DNA of 64,000 nucleotides from the NCBI RefSeq assembly GCF_003402415.2, contig NZ_AP036014.1, positions 1,240,001-1,304,000 of the forward strand, read 5' to 3'. The translations under genes were made by a program, and so were the position numbers. This stretch comes from Cupidesulfovibrio sp000226255 (GTDB taxonomy: Bacteria > Desulfobacterota > Desulfovibrionia > Desulfovibrionales > Desulfovibrionaceae). Below, piece by piece: positions 35,249 to 44,055 of the stretch (position 1 is its first letter; every line of letters starts with the position of its first letter). A model generated the notes under the pieces. That model searched no databases and was not told where the DNA came from. It saw only the letters and a list, made by a program, of their open reading frames with translations.

Positions 35249-35479
35249 ATGGGTGGCGGAGGCGGCAAATCGTACAAGGCTCCCGATCCCCCGGCCCCGT
35301 CGGCCCCCCCGGCCGCCGACGAGGTGGCCGAGGAAGAGGCCAAGGCCATCGAGGATGCGCGCGATGACGCCCGCCGCGCCGCGCTGCGCGCGCGGGGCAG
35401 GCAAGGAACCATCCTGACCGGGGCGCTGGGCGTGCCCGGCGCGCCCGAGACCCAGCGCAAGACGCTGCTGGGACTGTGA
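35249..35479 (+). CDS. Small phage protein preceding the portal gene
   Basis: 76 residues: MGGGGGKSYKAPDPPAPSAP, an acidic helical middle (DEVAEEEAKAIEDARDDARR) and a Thr/Gly end (TILTGALGVPGAPETQRKTLLGL). AAGGAGG precedes ATG 35249. Small proteins starting MGGGG- with a conserved GxxxTxLTG-type end commonly sit before the connector gene in T7/BPP-1-like phages. Probably a minor head or ejection component; family not certain. Confidence 0.65.
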   Translation: MGGGGGKSYKAPDPPAPSAPPAADEVAEEEAKAIEDARDDARRAALRARGRQGTILTGALGVPGAPETQRKTLLGL

Positions 35480-35489
35480 GGAGAAAGGC

Positions 35490-37259
35490 ATGACCAGCCA
35501 ACGACTGCGCGACGCCCGCGAGGCGGTGGACTTTCTGGAGCGGCAGCGCTCCCCGTGGGACGAGGCGTGGCGCGACATCGCCGCCTACGTCCTGCCCCGG
35601 CGCGGGCGCATGCACGGGCGCGACCCGCTGCGCGCCCCGGCCTCTGACCCGCAGGACGCGCGCGGCGGCCGCGTCATCGACGCCACGGCCACCCGCGCGG
35701 TGCGCATCCTGGCGGCGGGCATGCAGGGGGGGCTTACCTCGCCCGCGCGCCCGTGGTTCCGCCTGCGCCTGGCCGATGGGGCCGACGCGGAATCCGGCCC
35801 GGCGCGCCGCTGGCTGGATGCCGTGGAACAGCGCCTGTACTGGGCGCTGGCCCGCAGCAACTTCTACCAGGCCAGCCACGCGCTCTATACGGAACTGGCC
35901 GCCTTCGGGTCCGCCGACCTCTACCAGGAGGTGGACCCGGAGCGGCTCACCCGGTTCGCCGCGCTGACCTGCGGCGAATTCTCGTGGGCCTGCGACGCGG
36001 CGGGCCGCGTGGACACCGTGGTCCGCCGCCTGCTGATGACCGCCCGCCAACTGGCGGAACGCTATGGAGAGGCGCGCCTTTCCACGGGCACCAGGCGCAT
36101 GCTGCGCAAGGAGCCCAACCGCCACGTGGAGGTGGTGCATCTTGTGCGGCCCCGCGCCGTGCGCAGCCCCGGTCGCGACGGCAACCAGCACATGCCTTTC
36201 GAGTCGCTGGTGTTCGAGGCCGACGGCGCGGCCGGGGATCTGCTGCACGAAGGGGGCTTCGAGGAGTTCCCGCACCTTACCGCGCGTTGGGACGTCACCG
36301 GCGGCGACGTGTACGGCCGCTCGCCTGGCATGGACGTGCTGCCCGACGTGAAGATGCTGCAAGAGATGGCCCGCAGCCAGCTGCTGGCCATCCACAAGGT
36401 GGTCAACCCGCCCATGCGCGTGCCAACCGGGTTCAAGCAGCGGCTCAACCTCATCCCCGGCGCGCAGAACTACGTGGCGCCGGGCCAGCCGGAGGCGGTG
36501 GCCCCGCTTTACCAGATCACCCCGGACATCGCGGCGGTGACGCGCAAGATCGAGGACGTGCGAAAGGCCGTGCGGGAAGGGTTCTTCAACGATCTCTTCC
36601 TGATGTTCGCGGGCGACGACCGTTCCAACGTCACGGCGGCGGAGGTGGCCGAACGCGGGCAGGAAAAGCTGCTCATGCTCGGCCCGGTCATCGAGCGGCA
36701 CCAGACGGAACTGCTCGATCCGCTGCTGACGCGCACCTACGGCATCCTGCGCCGGGCCGGGGCGCTGCCCCCCAACCCGCCGGAACTGGAAGGGCTGGAG
36801 ATGCGGGTGGAATACGTCTCGGCCCTGGCCCAGGCCCAGCGGATGGGGGCGGCGCAGTCCATCCGCCAGTTCGCGGCCGAGGTCACGGCCCTGTCGGCCA
36901 CCGCGCCCGGCGTGCTGGACAAGATCGACTTCGAGCAGGCCGTGGACGAACTGGCCTCCATTGGCGGGGTGCCCGCCAAGGTGGTGCGTTCCGATGCCGA
37001 GGTGGCCCGGCTGCGGGCCGCGCGCGAGGCGGATCAGGCGGCGGGCATGGCCCGCAGCGCCGCCGGGGCCGTGCAGGCGCTGGCGAAGACCCTTGGCGCG
37101 GGAAGCGCTGGTGGCGGGGGCGGTGAGGTCGGCGGGGGCGGCGCAAGCGAAACCTTGGCGGCGTCCTCGTCGTCCGGGCCGTCTGACGCTTCGGCCACCT
37201 CCGCGATCGCAAGGCCTTCGACGGCCGGTGGCGGCCAGGCCACGGAGGCGCGCGCATGA
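35490..37259 (+). CDS. Portal (head-to-tail connector) protein, T7/podovirus type
   Basis: 589 residues. It matches the podovirus head-tail connector family (PF12236-like): RQRSPWDEAWRDIAAYVLPRRGRM, ATRAVRILAAGMQGGLTSPARPWFRL, ALYTELAAFGSADLYQE, NRHVEVVHLVRPR, SPGMDVLPDVKMLQEM and FFNDLFLMFAGDDRSNVTAAEV. Twelve copies form the DNA gate at one capsid vertex. The C-terminus is a Gly/Ser-rich tail. GGAGAAAGG precedes the ATG. Full length and uninterrupted; its last codons overlap the next gene by 4 bp. Confidence 0.93.
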   Translation: MTSQRLRDAREAVDFLERQRSPWDEAWRDIAAYVLPRRGRMHGRDPLRAPASDPQDARGGRVIDATATRAVRILAAGMQGGLTSPARPWFRLRLADGADAESGPARRWLDAVEQRLYWALARSNFYQASHALYTELAAFGSADLYQEVDPERLTRFAALTCGEFSWACDAAGRVDTVVRRLLMTARQLAERYGEARLSTGTRRMLRKEPNRHVEVVHLVRPRAVRSPGRDGNQHMPFESLVFEADGAAGDLLHEGGFEEFPHLTARWDVTGGDVYGRSPGMDVLPDVKMLQEMARSQLLAIHKVVNPPMRVPTGFKQRLNLIPGAQNYVAPGQPEAVAPLYQITPDIAAVTRKIEDVRKAVREGFFNDLFLMFAGDDRSNVTAAEVAERGQEKLLMLGPVIERHQTELLDPLLTRTYGILRRAGALPPNPPELEGLEMRVEYVSALAQAQRMGAAQSIRQFAAEVTALSATAPGVLDKIDFEQAVDELASIGGVPAKVVRSDAEVARLRAAREADQAAGMARSAAGAVQALAKTLGAGSAGGGGGEVGGGGASETLAASSSSGPSDASATSAIARPSTAGGGQATEARA

Positions 37260-37750
37260 GCCATCACGACACCTCCGTTCCTTCCCATGCGGCTGACCGG
37301 GCGCGGCAGCCCGGAACCTTGCCGCACCCGGACGCGGTGCTGGCCGACCTGCTGGCCCGCAGCGACGTGGCGGATGCCGAAGGCCCCGGCGGGCCGCTCT
37401 CCGATCTGCTGACGGACCTGCTCGGCCCCGAGGTGGAACAGGCCCGCCGGGCCCGGCGCGAGGAGCGCACCCGCCTTGCCGCCTACCTTGATGACCTCGC
37501 GGCGGTGCTGCGCGCCGGGGGCGGGGCCGGGGTGCGCGTGCTGCGCCACTGGCTTGACGCCGCCTGCGCCAACGACCGCCTGTCCCGGCCCGAGCCCGCC
37601 ATCCATGGGGCCGCGGCCCTCTACGACTACGCCCGCGACCGCACGGCGGAAATCGCCATGGCCGACCCGGCCAGCCTTTTGCGCATCCAGTTGGAGGGCG
37701 CGCGGCGCTGGGCCGGGGAACAGTTGACCCCCGACGGTCGGGGGGACTGA
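37256..37750 (+). CDS. Bbp19-like small phage protein
   Basis: 164 residues, mostly helical: LSDLLTDLLGPEVEQARRAR, GVRVLRHWLDAACANDRL, AALYDYARDRTAEIAM, LLRIQLEGARRWAG. The position between portal and scaffold, and the spacing of the VLRHWL and DYARDR elements, recall the Bbp19 group of BPP-1-like phages. Overlaps the portal gene (ATGA). Role unknown. Confidence 0.55.
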   Translation: MSHHDTSVPSHAADRARQPGTLPHPDAVLADLLARSDVADAEGPGGPLSDLLTDLLGPEVEQARRARREERTRLAAYLDDLAAVLRAGGGAGVRVLRHWLDAACANDRLSRPEPAIHGAAALYDYARDRTAEIAMADPASLLRIQLEGARRWAGEQLTPDGRGD

Positions 37751-37815
37751 ACCGCGCCGCGCCGGATGAACACGCTTTCAACAGACAGGACTTCAACCCT
37801 GCAACGGAGGACATC

Positions 37816-38526
37816 ATGGAACAGGCACAGGCTCTGGCGGCATCCCTGCCCACCGCGCCTGCCACGCCGGTAGCGATTGGCGCGACTGGCGTGGCTGGCG
37901 CAAGCGGCGCGGCCGCCACGGGAAGGGCCGTGTTTTTCGCCCCGACGGGCGGGCCGGGCGCGGCCGATTCAGGCACGCCCGCCACTTCCGGCGACTCCGC
38001 AGCCACCACCGCACCGGGCGCACCGGGCGCACCGGGTGCGCCCGGTGCGCCGGACAGCCCGTCCGCCCGCACCGTCGCCGACTACGTCTTCGACCTGCCG
38101 TCCCACCTCACCGTGGATACGGCGGCGGCGGACCGCTTCCGCACGCTGTGCGCCGCCCAGGGGCTGACCCCGGAACAGGCCCGCGCGGCCGTGGACTTCT
38201 ACGTGGCCGAGCACGAGGCGGCGGGCGGCCTTGCCGCCGACGGCTGCGAGGCGGGGCTGCGCACCCTGTGGAAGGGCCGCTACGACGAGCGCATCGATGC
38301 GGCCCGCCGCGCCGTGCGTACCCTGGACGGCCGCATGGAGGGGCGTCTGGCCCCCCTGGTCCGCGCCGGGCTCGGCAACCACCCCGCCTTCGCCGAGGTG
38401 ATGGCCCTCGTGGGCGAGCGCATGGGCGAGGACTCCCTGGGCGCGGGGTCCGGCCCGGCTGGCGCGCGCGGCGAGGCCATGAGCACCGAGGAATTCCTGC
38501 GGACCGTCGTGTTCGCCAAACGCTAA
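37816..38526 (+). CDS. Capsid scaffolding-type protein
   Basis: 236 residues. The N-terminal ~75 are Ala/Gly/Pro-rich with a collagen-like GAPGAPGAPGAPGAPDSP tract encoded by 9-bp repeats. The folded part starts YVFDLPSHLTVDTAAADRFR, QGLTPEQARAAVDFYVAEHE, and ends STEEFLRTVVFAKR. This pattern and the position directly before the major capsid gene are typical of podovirus scaffolds. ACGGAGG precedes ATG 37816. Confidence 0.7.
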   Translation: MEQAQALAASLPTAPATPVAIGATGVAGASGAAATGRAVFFAPTGGPGAADSGTPATSGDSAATTAPGAPGAPGAPGAPDSPSARTVADYVFDLPSHLTVDTAAADRFRTLCAAQGLTPEQARAAVDFYVAEHEAAGGLAADGCEAGLRTLWKGRYDERIDAARRAVRTLDGRMEGRLAPLVRAGLGNHPAFAEVMALVGERMGEDSLGAGSGPAGARGEAMSTEEFLRTVVFAKR

Positions 38527-38545
38527 CCGCCAGGAGGCATCCGGC

Positions 38546-39460
38546 ATGGGCAAGACGCTGAAGGACCTGACCAACGAACAGGCGGCCACGCAGCCGCAGC
38601 AGGTGGACGGGCTGACCGAAGAGGCCCCCATCCTGGGCATCATCCCCTTCGAAGAGGCCAGCCACGGCCTGTGGAACATGTACGAGGACGTGGAAGAGGT
38701 GCAGGGCGCGGGTTGGGTGGACATGAACGCACCGTTGCCCTCGGTGGAGGTGACCAGCAACCTGCGCAAGGTGGACCTGTCCATCCTGGGCGGCGAGATC
38801 GAGGTGCCGGAAGACACCGCCCGCATGTTCGGCGGCAAGGAGAAGTACTTCACCAAGAAGATGCCCAAGGTGCTGCGCCGCTCGGGCATGTCGGCGGAAC
38901 AGCGCATCATCTACGACAACTTCCGCGCCTACGCCCTGGACCACGGCCAGGTCACCGATGCCGGGGCCGCCGCGGGCGGCTGCTATTCCATGATCGCCGT
39001 GCGCTTCGTGGAGGGCGAGACCTGTGGCCTGTACAGCCCGGAATGCTTCAAGCAGGGCACCGTGCTGGACGTGCAGCCCATCAACGGCGGCGACCTCTAC
39101 AAGGCCACCAGCGGCCAGTACCAGGGCGTGCTGGTCTTCGGCCTGCGGCTGAAGTCGTACCTGGGCATCCAGATCGCCAACCCCCACAGCGTGGCGGCCA
39201 TCGTCAACGTGAGCCGCGACCACGTGCCCACCGAGGCCATGATCGACGACATGCTGGCCCAGGTGCGCGCCACCTCCGGCTCCACCTACCTGTTCATGCA
39301 CGAGCGGGCGCGCAACCTGCTGTACCGCTACAAGGCTGGCGCGCTGCAGATCGTGCCCGGCGGCAAGGACATGGATCGCCAGATCACCCACTGGAACGGC
39401 ATCGAGATCGTCACTTCCTACAACTTCAAGGACGGCACCGAACAGGCGCTGACCCTGTAG
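38546..39460 (+). CDS. Major capsid protein (podovirus type)
   Basis: 304 residues. Recognisable stretches: LGIIPFEEASHGLWNMYEDV, VEVTSNLRKVDLSILGGEIEVPEDTA, KEKYFTKKMPKVLRRSGMSAEQRIIYDN, GDLYKATSGQYQGVLVFGLRLKSYLG and a final NGIEIVTSYNFKDGTEQALTL. These fit the single-copy capsid of BPP-1/Epsilon15-type podoviruses. AGGAGG precedes ATG 38546, 20 bp after the scaffold gene. No sign of decay. Confidence 0.88.
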   Translation: MGKTLKDLTNEQAATQPQQVDGLTEEAPILGIIPFEEASHGLWNMYEDVEEVQGAGWVDMNAPLPSVEVTSNLRKVDLSILGGEIEVPEDTARMFGGKEKYFTKKMPKVLRRSGMSAEQRIIYDNFRAYALDHGQVTDAGAAAGGCYSMIAVRFVEGETCGLYSPECFKQGTVLDVQPINGGDLYKATSGQYQGVLVFGLRLKSYLGIQIANPHSVAAIVNVSRDHVPTEAMIDDMLAQVRATSGSTYLFMHERARNLLYRYKAGALQIVPGGKDMDRQITHWNGIEIVTSYNFKDGTEQALTL

Positions 39461-39536
39461 CGGCGCTTCGGCGCGCATTGCCCCACAACACCATGACGGA
39501 CACCGCCCGGCGGTGCCGATGAACAAGGAGAGACGC

Positions 39537-39935
39537 ATGTACGGACACATGCTGCGCGTGCACGGCGAACACCTGGCCAAAGGGCAGGCCCTGCCCAAGA
39601 ACACCCAGGCCGTGGGCAACGGCGGCCCGCAGCGCGCGGGCGCGCTGATGGGCGCGGCCGAGGTGGCGGCCGTGGCCGCCACGCCGGTCACCCTGGGTGA
39701 CGGCAAGAGTCTTACCCTGATGCTGGAGGACAGCGACGACGGCGTGGCCTTCGCCGCGCTGCCGGTGTCGTTCCGGCGCAGCGCCCCCGGCGGGCGCACC
39801 TGGGCCGGGGGCGAGGTGCTGGGCCGCCTGCCCCTACCCTCCGACTGCCGCCGCCACGTGCGCGTGGTGATCGGCACCGATGACGCCGGGGCCTCCGGTA
39901 CCGTGGACGTCGTCTTCGACTACCTGCCGCGCTAG
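39537..39935 (+). CDS. Capsid cement/decoration protein (Bbp16-like)
   Basis: 132 residues. N-terminus MYGHMLRVHGEHLAKGQALP, then a beta-rich part: KSLTLMLEDSDDGVAFAALP, EVLGRLPLPSDCRRHVRVVI and GTVDVVFDYLPR. The strand pattern and position after the capsid gene agree with Bbp16-type cement proteins. AAGGAG precedes ATG 39537; an upstream in-frame ATG lacks one. A strong hairpin follows. Confidence 0.65.
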   Translation: MYGHMLRVHGEHLAKGQALPKNTQAVGNGGPQRAGALMGAAEVAAVAATPVTLGDGKSLTLMLEDSDDGVAFAALPVSFRRSAPGGRTWAGGEVLGRLPLPSDCRRHVRVVIGTDDAGASGTVDVVFDYLPR

Positions 39936-39954
39936 CGCGGCAGCGCACAGCAAC

Positions 39955-39990
39955 CCCCCGCCCGTCCTCCGCTGTGGGGACGGGCGGGGG
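39955..39990 (+). terminator. Strong hairpin inside the virion operon
   Basis: A perfect 13-bp stem CCCCCGCCCGTCC/GGACGGGCGGGGG with a 10-base loop, 19 bp after the cement gene. There is no T tract. It probably attenuates transcription or protects the capsid mRNA 3' end, so that head genes are made in excess over tail genes. Confidence 0.65.
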
Positions 39991-40010
39991 CCACGGCACG
40001 GAGGTGCCCT

Positions 40011-40676
40011 ATGAATGAAGACATTCGTGATGGCCATGGAGCGGCCCCTGGTTCAGCCCCAGACGCGGCCCCAGACGCGGCCATCGGCGTTGCGACCGAA
40101 GCGCCTGCCGACACGCCCCCCGAGGCGTTCACCGTGGCTGGCGGCGTGGCCCTGGCCGTGAACGAGGACCCCATGCTGGGAAGCACCAGGGGGACGGCCG
40201 CCACCGTTCTTCCCGCTCCGGCGGAACCGTGCGCCCCTCCCACGGCGGACGACGTGCGCCGTTTCCGCCGGGCGGCCCTGCGCGCCCGGCTGGCCCTGCT
40301 GGGGGTGGCCTTCGACCCGGCCACCGACGATGCCACCCTGCGCCGCATGCTGCGCGCCGCCGAAGGGCAGGGCAGCGGGGCGGAAGCTGTCCCCGCTTCC
40401 CCTGTTTCCCCTGTGTCCCCTGTTCCCACTGACCTCGCCGATGCCGCCGGTTCCGGCTGTACGGTTGCCGGAAACGGGCAGGGCGGGCAGGTGGAACCGG
40501 CGGAACCGGCGAAACTGGCGAAACTGGCGAAACCGGCAGAACGGGCCGCACCCGCCGCGCCGCCCAGCGCGGAGATGCGCCGGGCCACGGCCCGCCACCT
40601 GCGTGAACGGCAGCGGGCGGCGGCGGAGGATGCGGAATCCAACGCGGGCCGCCCGCGAGGCAAGGGGCGGTCATGA
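40011..40676 (+). CDS. Low-complexity phage protein of unknown function
   Basis: 221 residues, rich in Ala, Pro, Glu and Arg. One short folded-looking segment at about 78-120 (TADDVRRFRRAALRARLALLGVAF, DDATLRRMLRAA) is flanked by disordered arms with repeat-derived PASPVSPVSPVP and EPAKLAKLAKPAE. The C-terminus is very basic (NAGRPRGKGRS). CGGAGG precedes ATG 40011; the end overlaps the next gene by 4 bp. Possibly a head-completion or linker protein. Confidence 0.55.
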   Translation: MNEDIRDGHGAAPGSAPDAAPDAAIGVATEAPADTPPEAFTVAGGVALAVNEDPMLGSTRGTAATVLPAPAEPCAPPTADDVRRFRRAALRARLALLGVAFDPATDDATLRRMLRAAEGQGSGAEAVPASPVSPVSPVPTDLADAAGSGCTVAGNGQGGQVEPAEPAKLAKLAKPAERAAPAAPPSAEMRRATARHLRERQRAAAEDAESNAGRPRGKGRS

Positions 40677-41275
40677 GCGCCCTCGCCAGTTCCGCCCCCG
40701 GCGCGGCCACAAGTTCCGTCATGACCAGCGAGGTCTCCGTCTGCAACAAGGCCCTGCGCTACCTGGGCGCGCCCGAAATCGTGGCCCTGGACCAGCCCTC
40801 GCGCGAAGCGGACCTGTGCGCCCGCTACTACGCCGAGGCGCGCGACGAACTGCTGGAATGCCACCACTGGAACTTCGCCACCCGCTACACCTCGCTGGCT
40901 CCGCTGGCGGCGGTGCCGCCCTTCGGCTTCGCCTGGGCCTACCGCCTGCCGGGCGACTGCCTGCGGGTGCGCCGCCTGCGCGATTCCCAACCCTTCGAGG
41001 TGGTGGAGGCGCGCACCCTGTACACCGACGCGACCCCGGCAGAGGTGGTGCTGACCGTGCGTGTCACCGACCCGGCCCGCTTTCCCGCATTGTTCGTCGA
41101 GGCGCTGGCTCGCCGCCTGGCCGCCGCGCTGGCCGTGCCGCTCATGAACAGCACGCGGCTGGAGCAGTCCATGCTCCAGCGCTTCGGGGATGCCCTGGAC
41201 GCCGCCCGCGTGGCCGACGCCGCCGAAGGCGCGTCCGACCCCGTGGAATTGAACCCCTGGCTGACGGCGAGGTAG
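40673..41275 (+). CDS. Tail tubular protein A-like (gp11-type adaptor)
   Basis: 200 residues. Typical of T7 gp11-like proteins: EVSVCNKALRYLGAPEIVAL, READLCARYYAEARDELLECHHWNFATR, YRLPGDCLRVRRL, FVEALARRLAAALAVPLMNS. Twelve copies form the upper tail ring below the portal. Overlaps the previous gene (ATGA) and is followed two bases later by tail tubular B. Confidence 0.88.
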   Translation: MSALASSAPGAATSSVMTSEVSVCNKALRYLGAPEIVALDQPSREADLCARYYAEARDELLECHHWNFATRYTSLAPLAAVPPFGFAWAYRLPGDCLRVRRLRDSQPFEVVEARTLYTDATPAEVVLTVRVTDPARFPALFVEALARRLAAALAVPLMNSTRLEQSMLQRFGDALDAARVADAAEGASDPVELNPWLTAR

Positions 41276-41277
41276 CC

Positions 41278-43356
41278 ATGGCCCGCACCACCCTGATCCA
41301 GAACAGCTTCAACGCGGGCGAACTGTCGCCCCTCATGGCCGCGCGGGGCGACCAGGCCCGCTATGCCAGCGGCTGCCGCGTGCTGCGCAACATGCTGCTG
41401 CATCCGCACGGCCCGGCCTTCCGGCGTCCGGGGCTGCGCTTCATGGGGCCGTGCGCCGACGAAAGCGCGTCGCCCCGGCTCGTCCCCTTCGTGTTCAACG
41501 AGGAACAGGCCTACGTGCTGGAATTCGCGCCGGAGCGCATGCGGGTGTGGTGGTGCGGCGGGCTGGTGCTGGCCGAGGGGGGCGCGCCCGTGCAGGTGCA
41601 GACCCCCTATGCGGCGGAGCACCTGCCCACGCTGCGCTGGTGCCAGTCGGCCGACGTGCTCTACCTGGTCACGCCGCACGCCGCCCCGCGCAAGCTGGAA
41701 CGCCACGGCCACGCCGACTGGCGGCTGGTGACGGTGGACTTCGGCCCGCGCGTGGGCACGCCCATGGGGCTGCGCGCCACCGGCGCGCCGTCCGGGTCGC
41801 GCCAGCACCGCTACGTGGTCACCGCCGTGTCCGTGGACACGGGCGAGGAAGGTCTGCCCACGGCGGAACTGGTCGTGACGGCGGGCACCCCGGCGGAAGG
41901 CTCCGCCGTGAACCTGGCCTGGAACGCGGTGGACGGGGCCAGCGAATACCGCGTCTACAAGGCCGGGGGCGGGGCGTCGGTGTATGGCCTGCTGGGCACC
42001 GCCGCCACGGGCGAGACCTATGCCGACACCGGGCGCGCGCCCGATTTCGCCGAAGGCCCGCCCGAACACCGCAACCCCTTCGAGGGCGAGGACGACCATC
42101 CCTCGTCGGTGCAGTTCTGGCAGCAGCGACTGTGCTTCGCCGGGTCGCGCGGGCATCCGCAGACCATCTGGGCCAGCCGCACCGGTTGTTACGAGAACAT
42201 GGACGTCTCGCGCCCGCTCCAGACCGACGACGCCGTCACCGTCACCATCGCCTCGGAAACGGTCAGCGCCGTGCGCTGGATGATGCCCGCCCGCAAGCTG
42301 CTGGTGGGCACCGGCGGCGGCGAATGGACCCTGTCCGGGCAGGGCAGCGAGCCGTTCTCGCCCCTGTCGTGCCTGCTGGAATTCCAGTCGGCGCGCGGGT
42401 CGGCCGAGCTGCCGCCCCTGGCCGTGGGCGACGGGGTGCTGGCCGTGCAGCGCGGGGGGCGCGCGGTGCGCGACTTTCGCTACAGCCTGGACGTGGACGG
42501 CTATTCCGGCGCGGACCAGACCATCCTGGCCGAGCACATGCTGCGCGGCCGCAACATCGTGGACTGGGCCTACCAGCAGTCGCCCCATTCGGTGGTGTGG
42601 TGCGCCATGGACGACGGCGCCATGGCCGGGCTCACCCTCATCGCCGAGCATCAGGTGGCGGGCTGGCATCGCCACGAGACCGGCGGCGCGGTGGAGGCGC
42701 TGTGCGTGGTGCCCGGCGCGCCGTCCGGCCCGGCCAGCGGCGACGAGCTGTGGCTGGTGGTGCGCCGCGAGGTGGACGGCGCGCAGCGGCGGTACATCGA
42801 ACGTCTGGACCCGGCCTTCGAGGCGGACACCCCGGCGCGGGCGTTCTTCGTGGATTCCGGCCTGTCGCATGACGGGCCGCCCGTGGCCGCGCTGGGCGGG
42901 CTGGAACATCTGGAAGGGCGCGAGGTGTCCATCCTGGCCGACGGCTGGGTGCACCCTCCGCGCACCGTCAGCGGCGGGCGCATCGAACTGGATCGCCCGG
43001 CCTCGGTCATCCACGCCGGGCTCGGCTATGCCAGCGACCTTGCACCGGTGACGCAGGAATTCGTGGCGGGCGACGGCCCCAGCCAGGGCCGGGTGCGCCG
43101 GGTGGGCAGGGCGCGGGTGCGGCTGTACCGCTCGTCCGGGTTCAAGGCCGGGCCGGACGCGGATCACCTGCGCGAGGTGCTGTTTCGCACCGCGCAGGAT
43201 CCGCCGGGCCAGGCGCTGCCGCTTTTCGACGGCGACCGCGAGGTGACCCTGGACGCGCGCCTGGGCAGTCAGGGCGGGCTGCACATCCGTCAGGACGACC
43301 CGTTGCCGCTGACGGTGCTGGCGGTGATCAGCGAAGTGGAGGTGGGCGAGGCATGA
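41278..43356 (+). CDS. Tail tubular protein B-like (gp12-type nozzle)
   Basis: 692 residues. The start TTLIQNSFNAGELSPLMAAR, followed by RVLRNMLLHPHGPAFRRPGLRFMG, is diagnostic of the podovirus tail-nozzle family. Later elements include YVLEFAPERMRVWW, HPSSVQFWQQRLCFAGS, VRWMMPARKLLVGTGGGEWTL and ILAEHMLRGRNIVDWAYQQSP. Forms the lower tail tube with protein A. Intact over the full length; overlaps the next gene by 4 bp. Confidence 0.9.
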   Translation: MARTTLIQNSFNAGELSPLMAARGDQARYASGCRVLRNMLLHPHGPAFRRPGLRFMGPCADESASPRLVPFVFNEEQAYVLEFAPERMRVWWCGGLVLAEGGAPVQVQTPYAAEHLPTLRWCQSADVLYLVTPHAAPRKLERHGHADWRLVTVDFGPRVGTPMGLRATGAPSGSRQHRYVVTAVSVDTGEEGLPTAELVVTAGTPAEGSAVNLAWNAVDGASEYRVYKAGGGASVYGLLGTAATGETYADTGRAPDFAEGPPEHRNPFEGEDDHPSSVQFWQQRLCFAGSRGHPQTIWASRTGCYENMDVSRPLQTDDAVTVTIASETVSAVRWMMPARKLLVGTGGGEWTLSGQGSEPFSPLSCLLEFQSARGSAELPPLAVGDGVLAVQRGGRAVRDFRYSLDVDGYSGADQTILAEHMLRGRNIVDWAYQQSPHSVVWCAMDDGAMAGLTLIAEHQVAGWHRHETGGAVEALCVVPGAPSGPASGDELWLVVRREVDGAQRRYIERLDPAFEADTPARAFFVDSGLSHDGPPVAALGGLEHLEGREVSILADGWVHPPRTVSGGRIELDRPASVIHAGLGYASDLAPVTQEFVAGDGPSQGRVRRVGRARVRLYRSSGFKAGPDADHLREVLFRTAQDPPGQALPLFDGDREVTLDARLGSQGGLHIRQDDPLPLTVLAVISEVEVGEA

Positions 43357-44036
43357 GCGCGCATCCCTCTCCGATGGTCACGGCCCCCGCAGGGGCGCGG
43401 AAAACGGCCCCGGCGCGGCCAGCCGCATCCCCTTGCGATGGCCCTGTGCATGCCCAGCGCGCGTCTGTCCGCACCGGCTTCGCCCGTACCGGCGGCGACG
43501 GGCGGCGCACCCGGCTCACCGTGGTTCCGGCGCGGCGCGTGCATCTGCGCGAGGTGCTGGCCGCCCTGCGACCGCGTGACCGGGCGGAACTGGAGGCCCT
43601 TGGCCCGCGCGGGGCCACGACCGAGGCGGCGCGGGCCTTCGCCCTGTCGCCCATGCGCTGGGCGGTGCTGCGCGGGGGGCGGTGCGTGGCCTTGTTCGGC
43701 GCGCGGCCGTATCCCGGCCTGTCTTGGGTGTCAGGCCCGTCGGGCCCGTCGGGCGTGGCCGCGCCGTGGCTGTTCGGCACCCCGGAACTGGACGCGGAGG
43801 GCAGGGCGCTGGCCCGGCTGGGGCCGTTGTTCGCGGCGCGCATGCGCGCCGCCTGGCCGTGCCTGGTGAACATGATCCACGCCCCGGCGCTGGCGGAACG
43901 GCCCGCCACGGCCCGCTGGCTGGCGCGGTGCGGCTTTGCCGTGGCGGCTCGCCCCGCGCCGCTGGGGCGGGACGGCGCGCCGTTCCATCCCTTTATCAAC
44001 CATCCTCTGACCCGTGCCATTCCGGAAACACCGTAA
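43353..44036 (+). CDS. gp13-like (DUF2833) protein with GNAT-like fold
   Basis: 227 residues. After a ~50-residue basic N-terminus: RVHLREVLAALRPRDRAELEAL, LSPMRWAVLRGGRCVALFGARPY, PWLFGTPELDAEGRALARLG and NMIHAPALAERPATARWLARCGFAV. This order is that of T7 gp13/DUF2833, a GNAT-related protein needed for virion assembly. A repeat-derived VSGPSGPSGVAAP loop replaces part of the middle. Position between tail nozzle and gp14 homologues agrees with T7. Confidence 0.72.
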   Translation: MSAHPSPMVTAPAGARKTAPARPAASPCDGPVHAQRASVRTGFARTGGDGRRTRLTVVPARRVHLREVLAALRPRDRAELEALGPRGATTEAARAFALSPMRWAVLRGGRCVALFGARPYPGLSWVSGPSGPSGVAAPWLFGTPELDAEGRALARLGPLFAARMRAAWPCLVNMIHAPALAERPATARWLARCGFAVAARPAPLGRDGAPFHPFINHPLTRAIPETP

Positions 44037-44055
44037 CCACCACAGGAGGAGCACC

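Noticed and set aside
34731..38072. Minus-strand reading frame running opposite the portal and scaffold genes, upstream of the DUF3298-like protein
   Set aside because: It is antisense to intact phage genes and has no domain of its own; the real start is at 34691.
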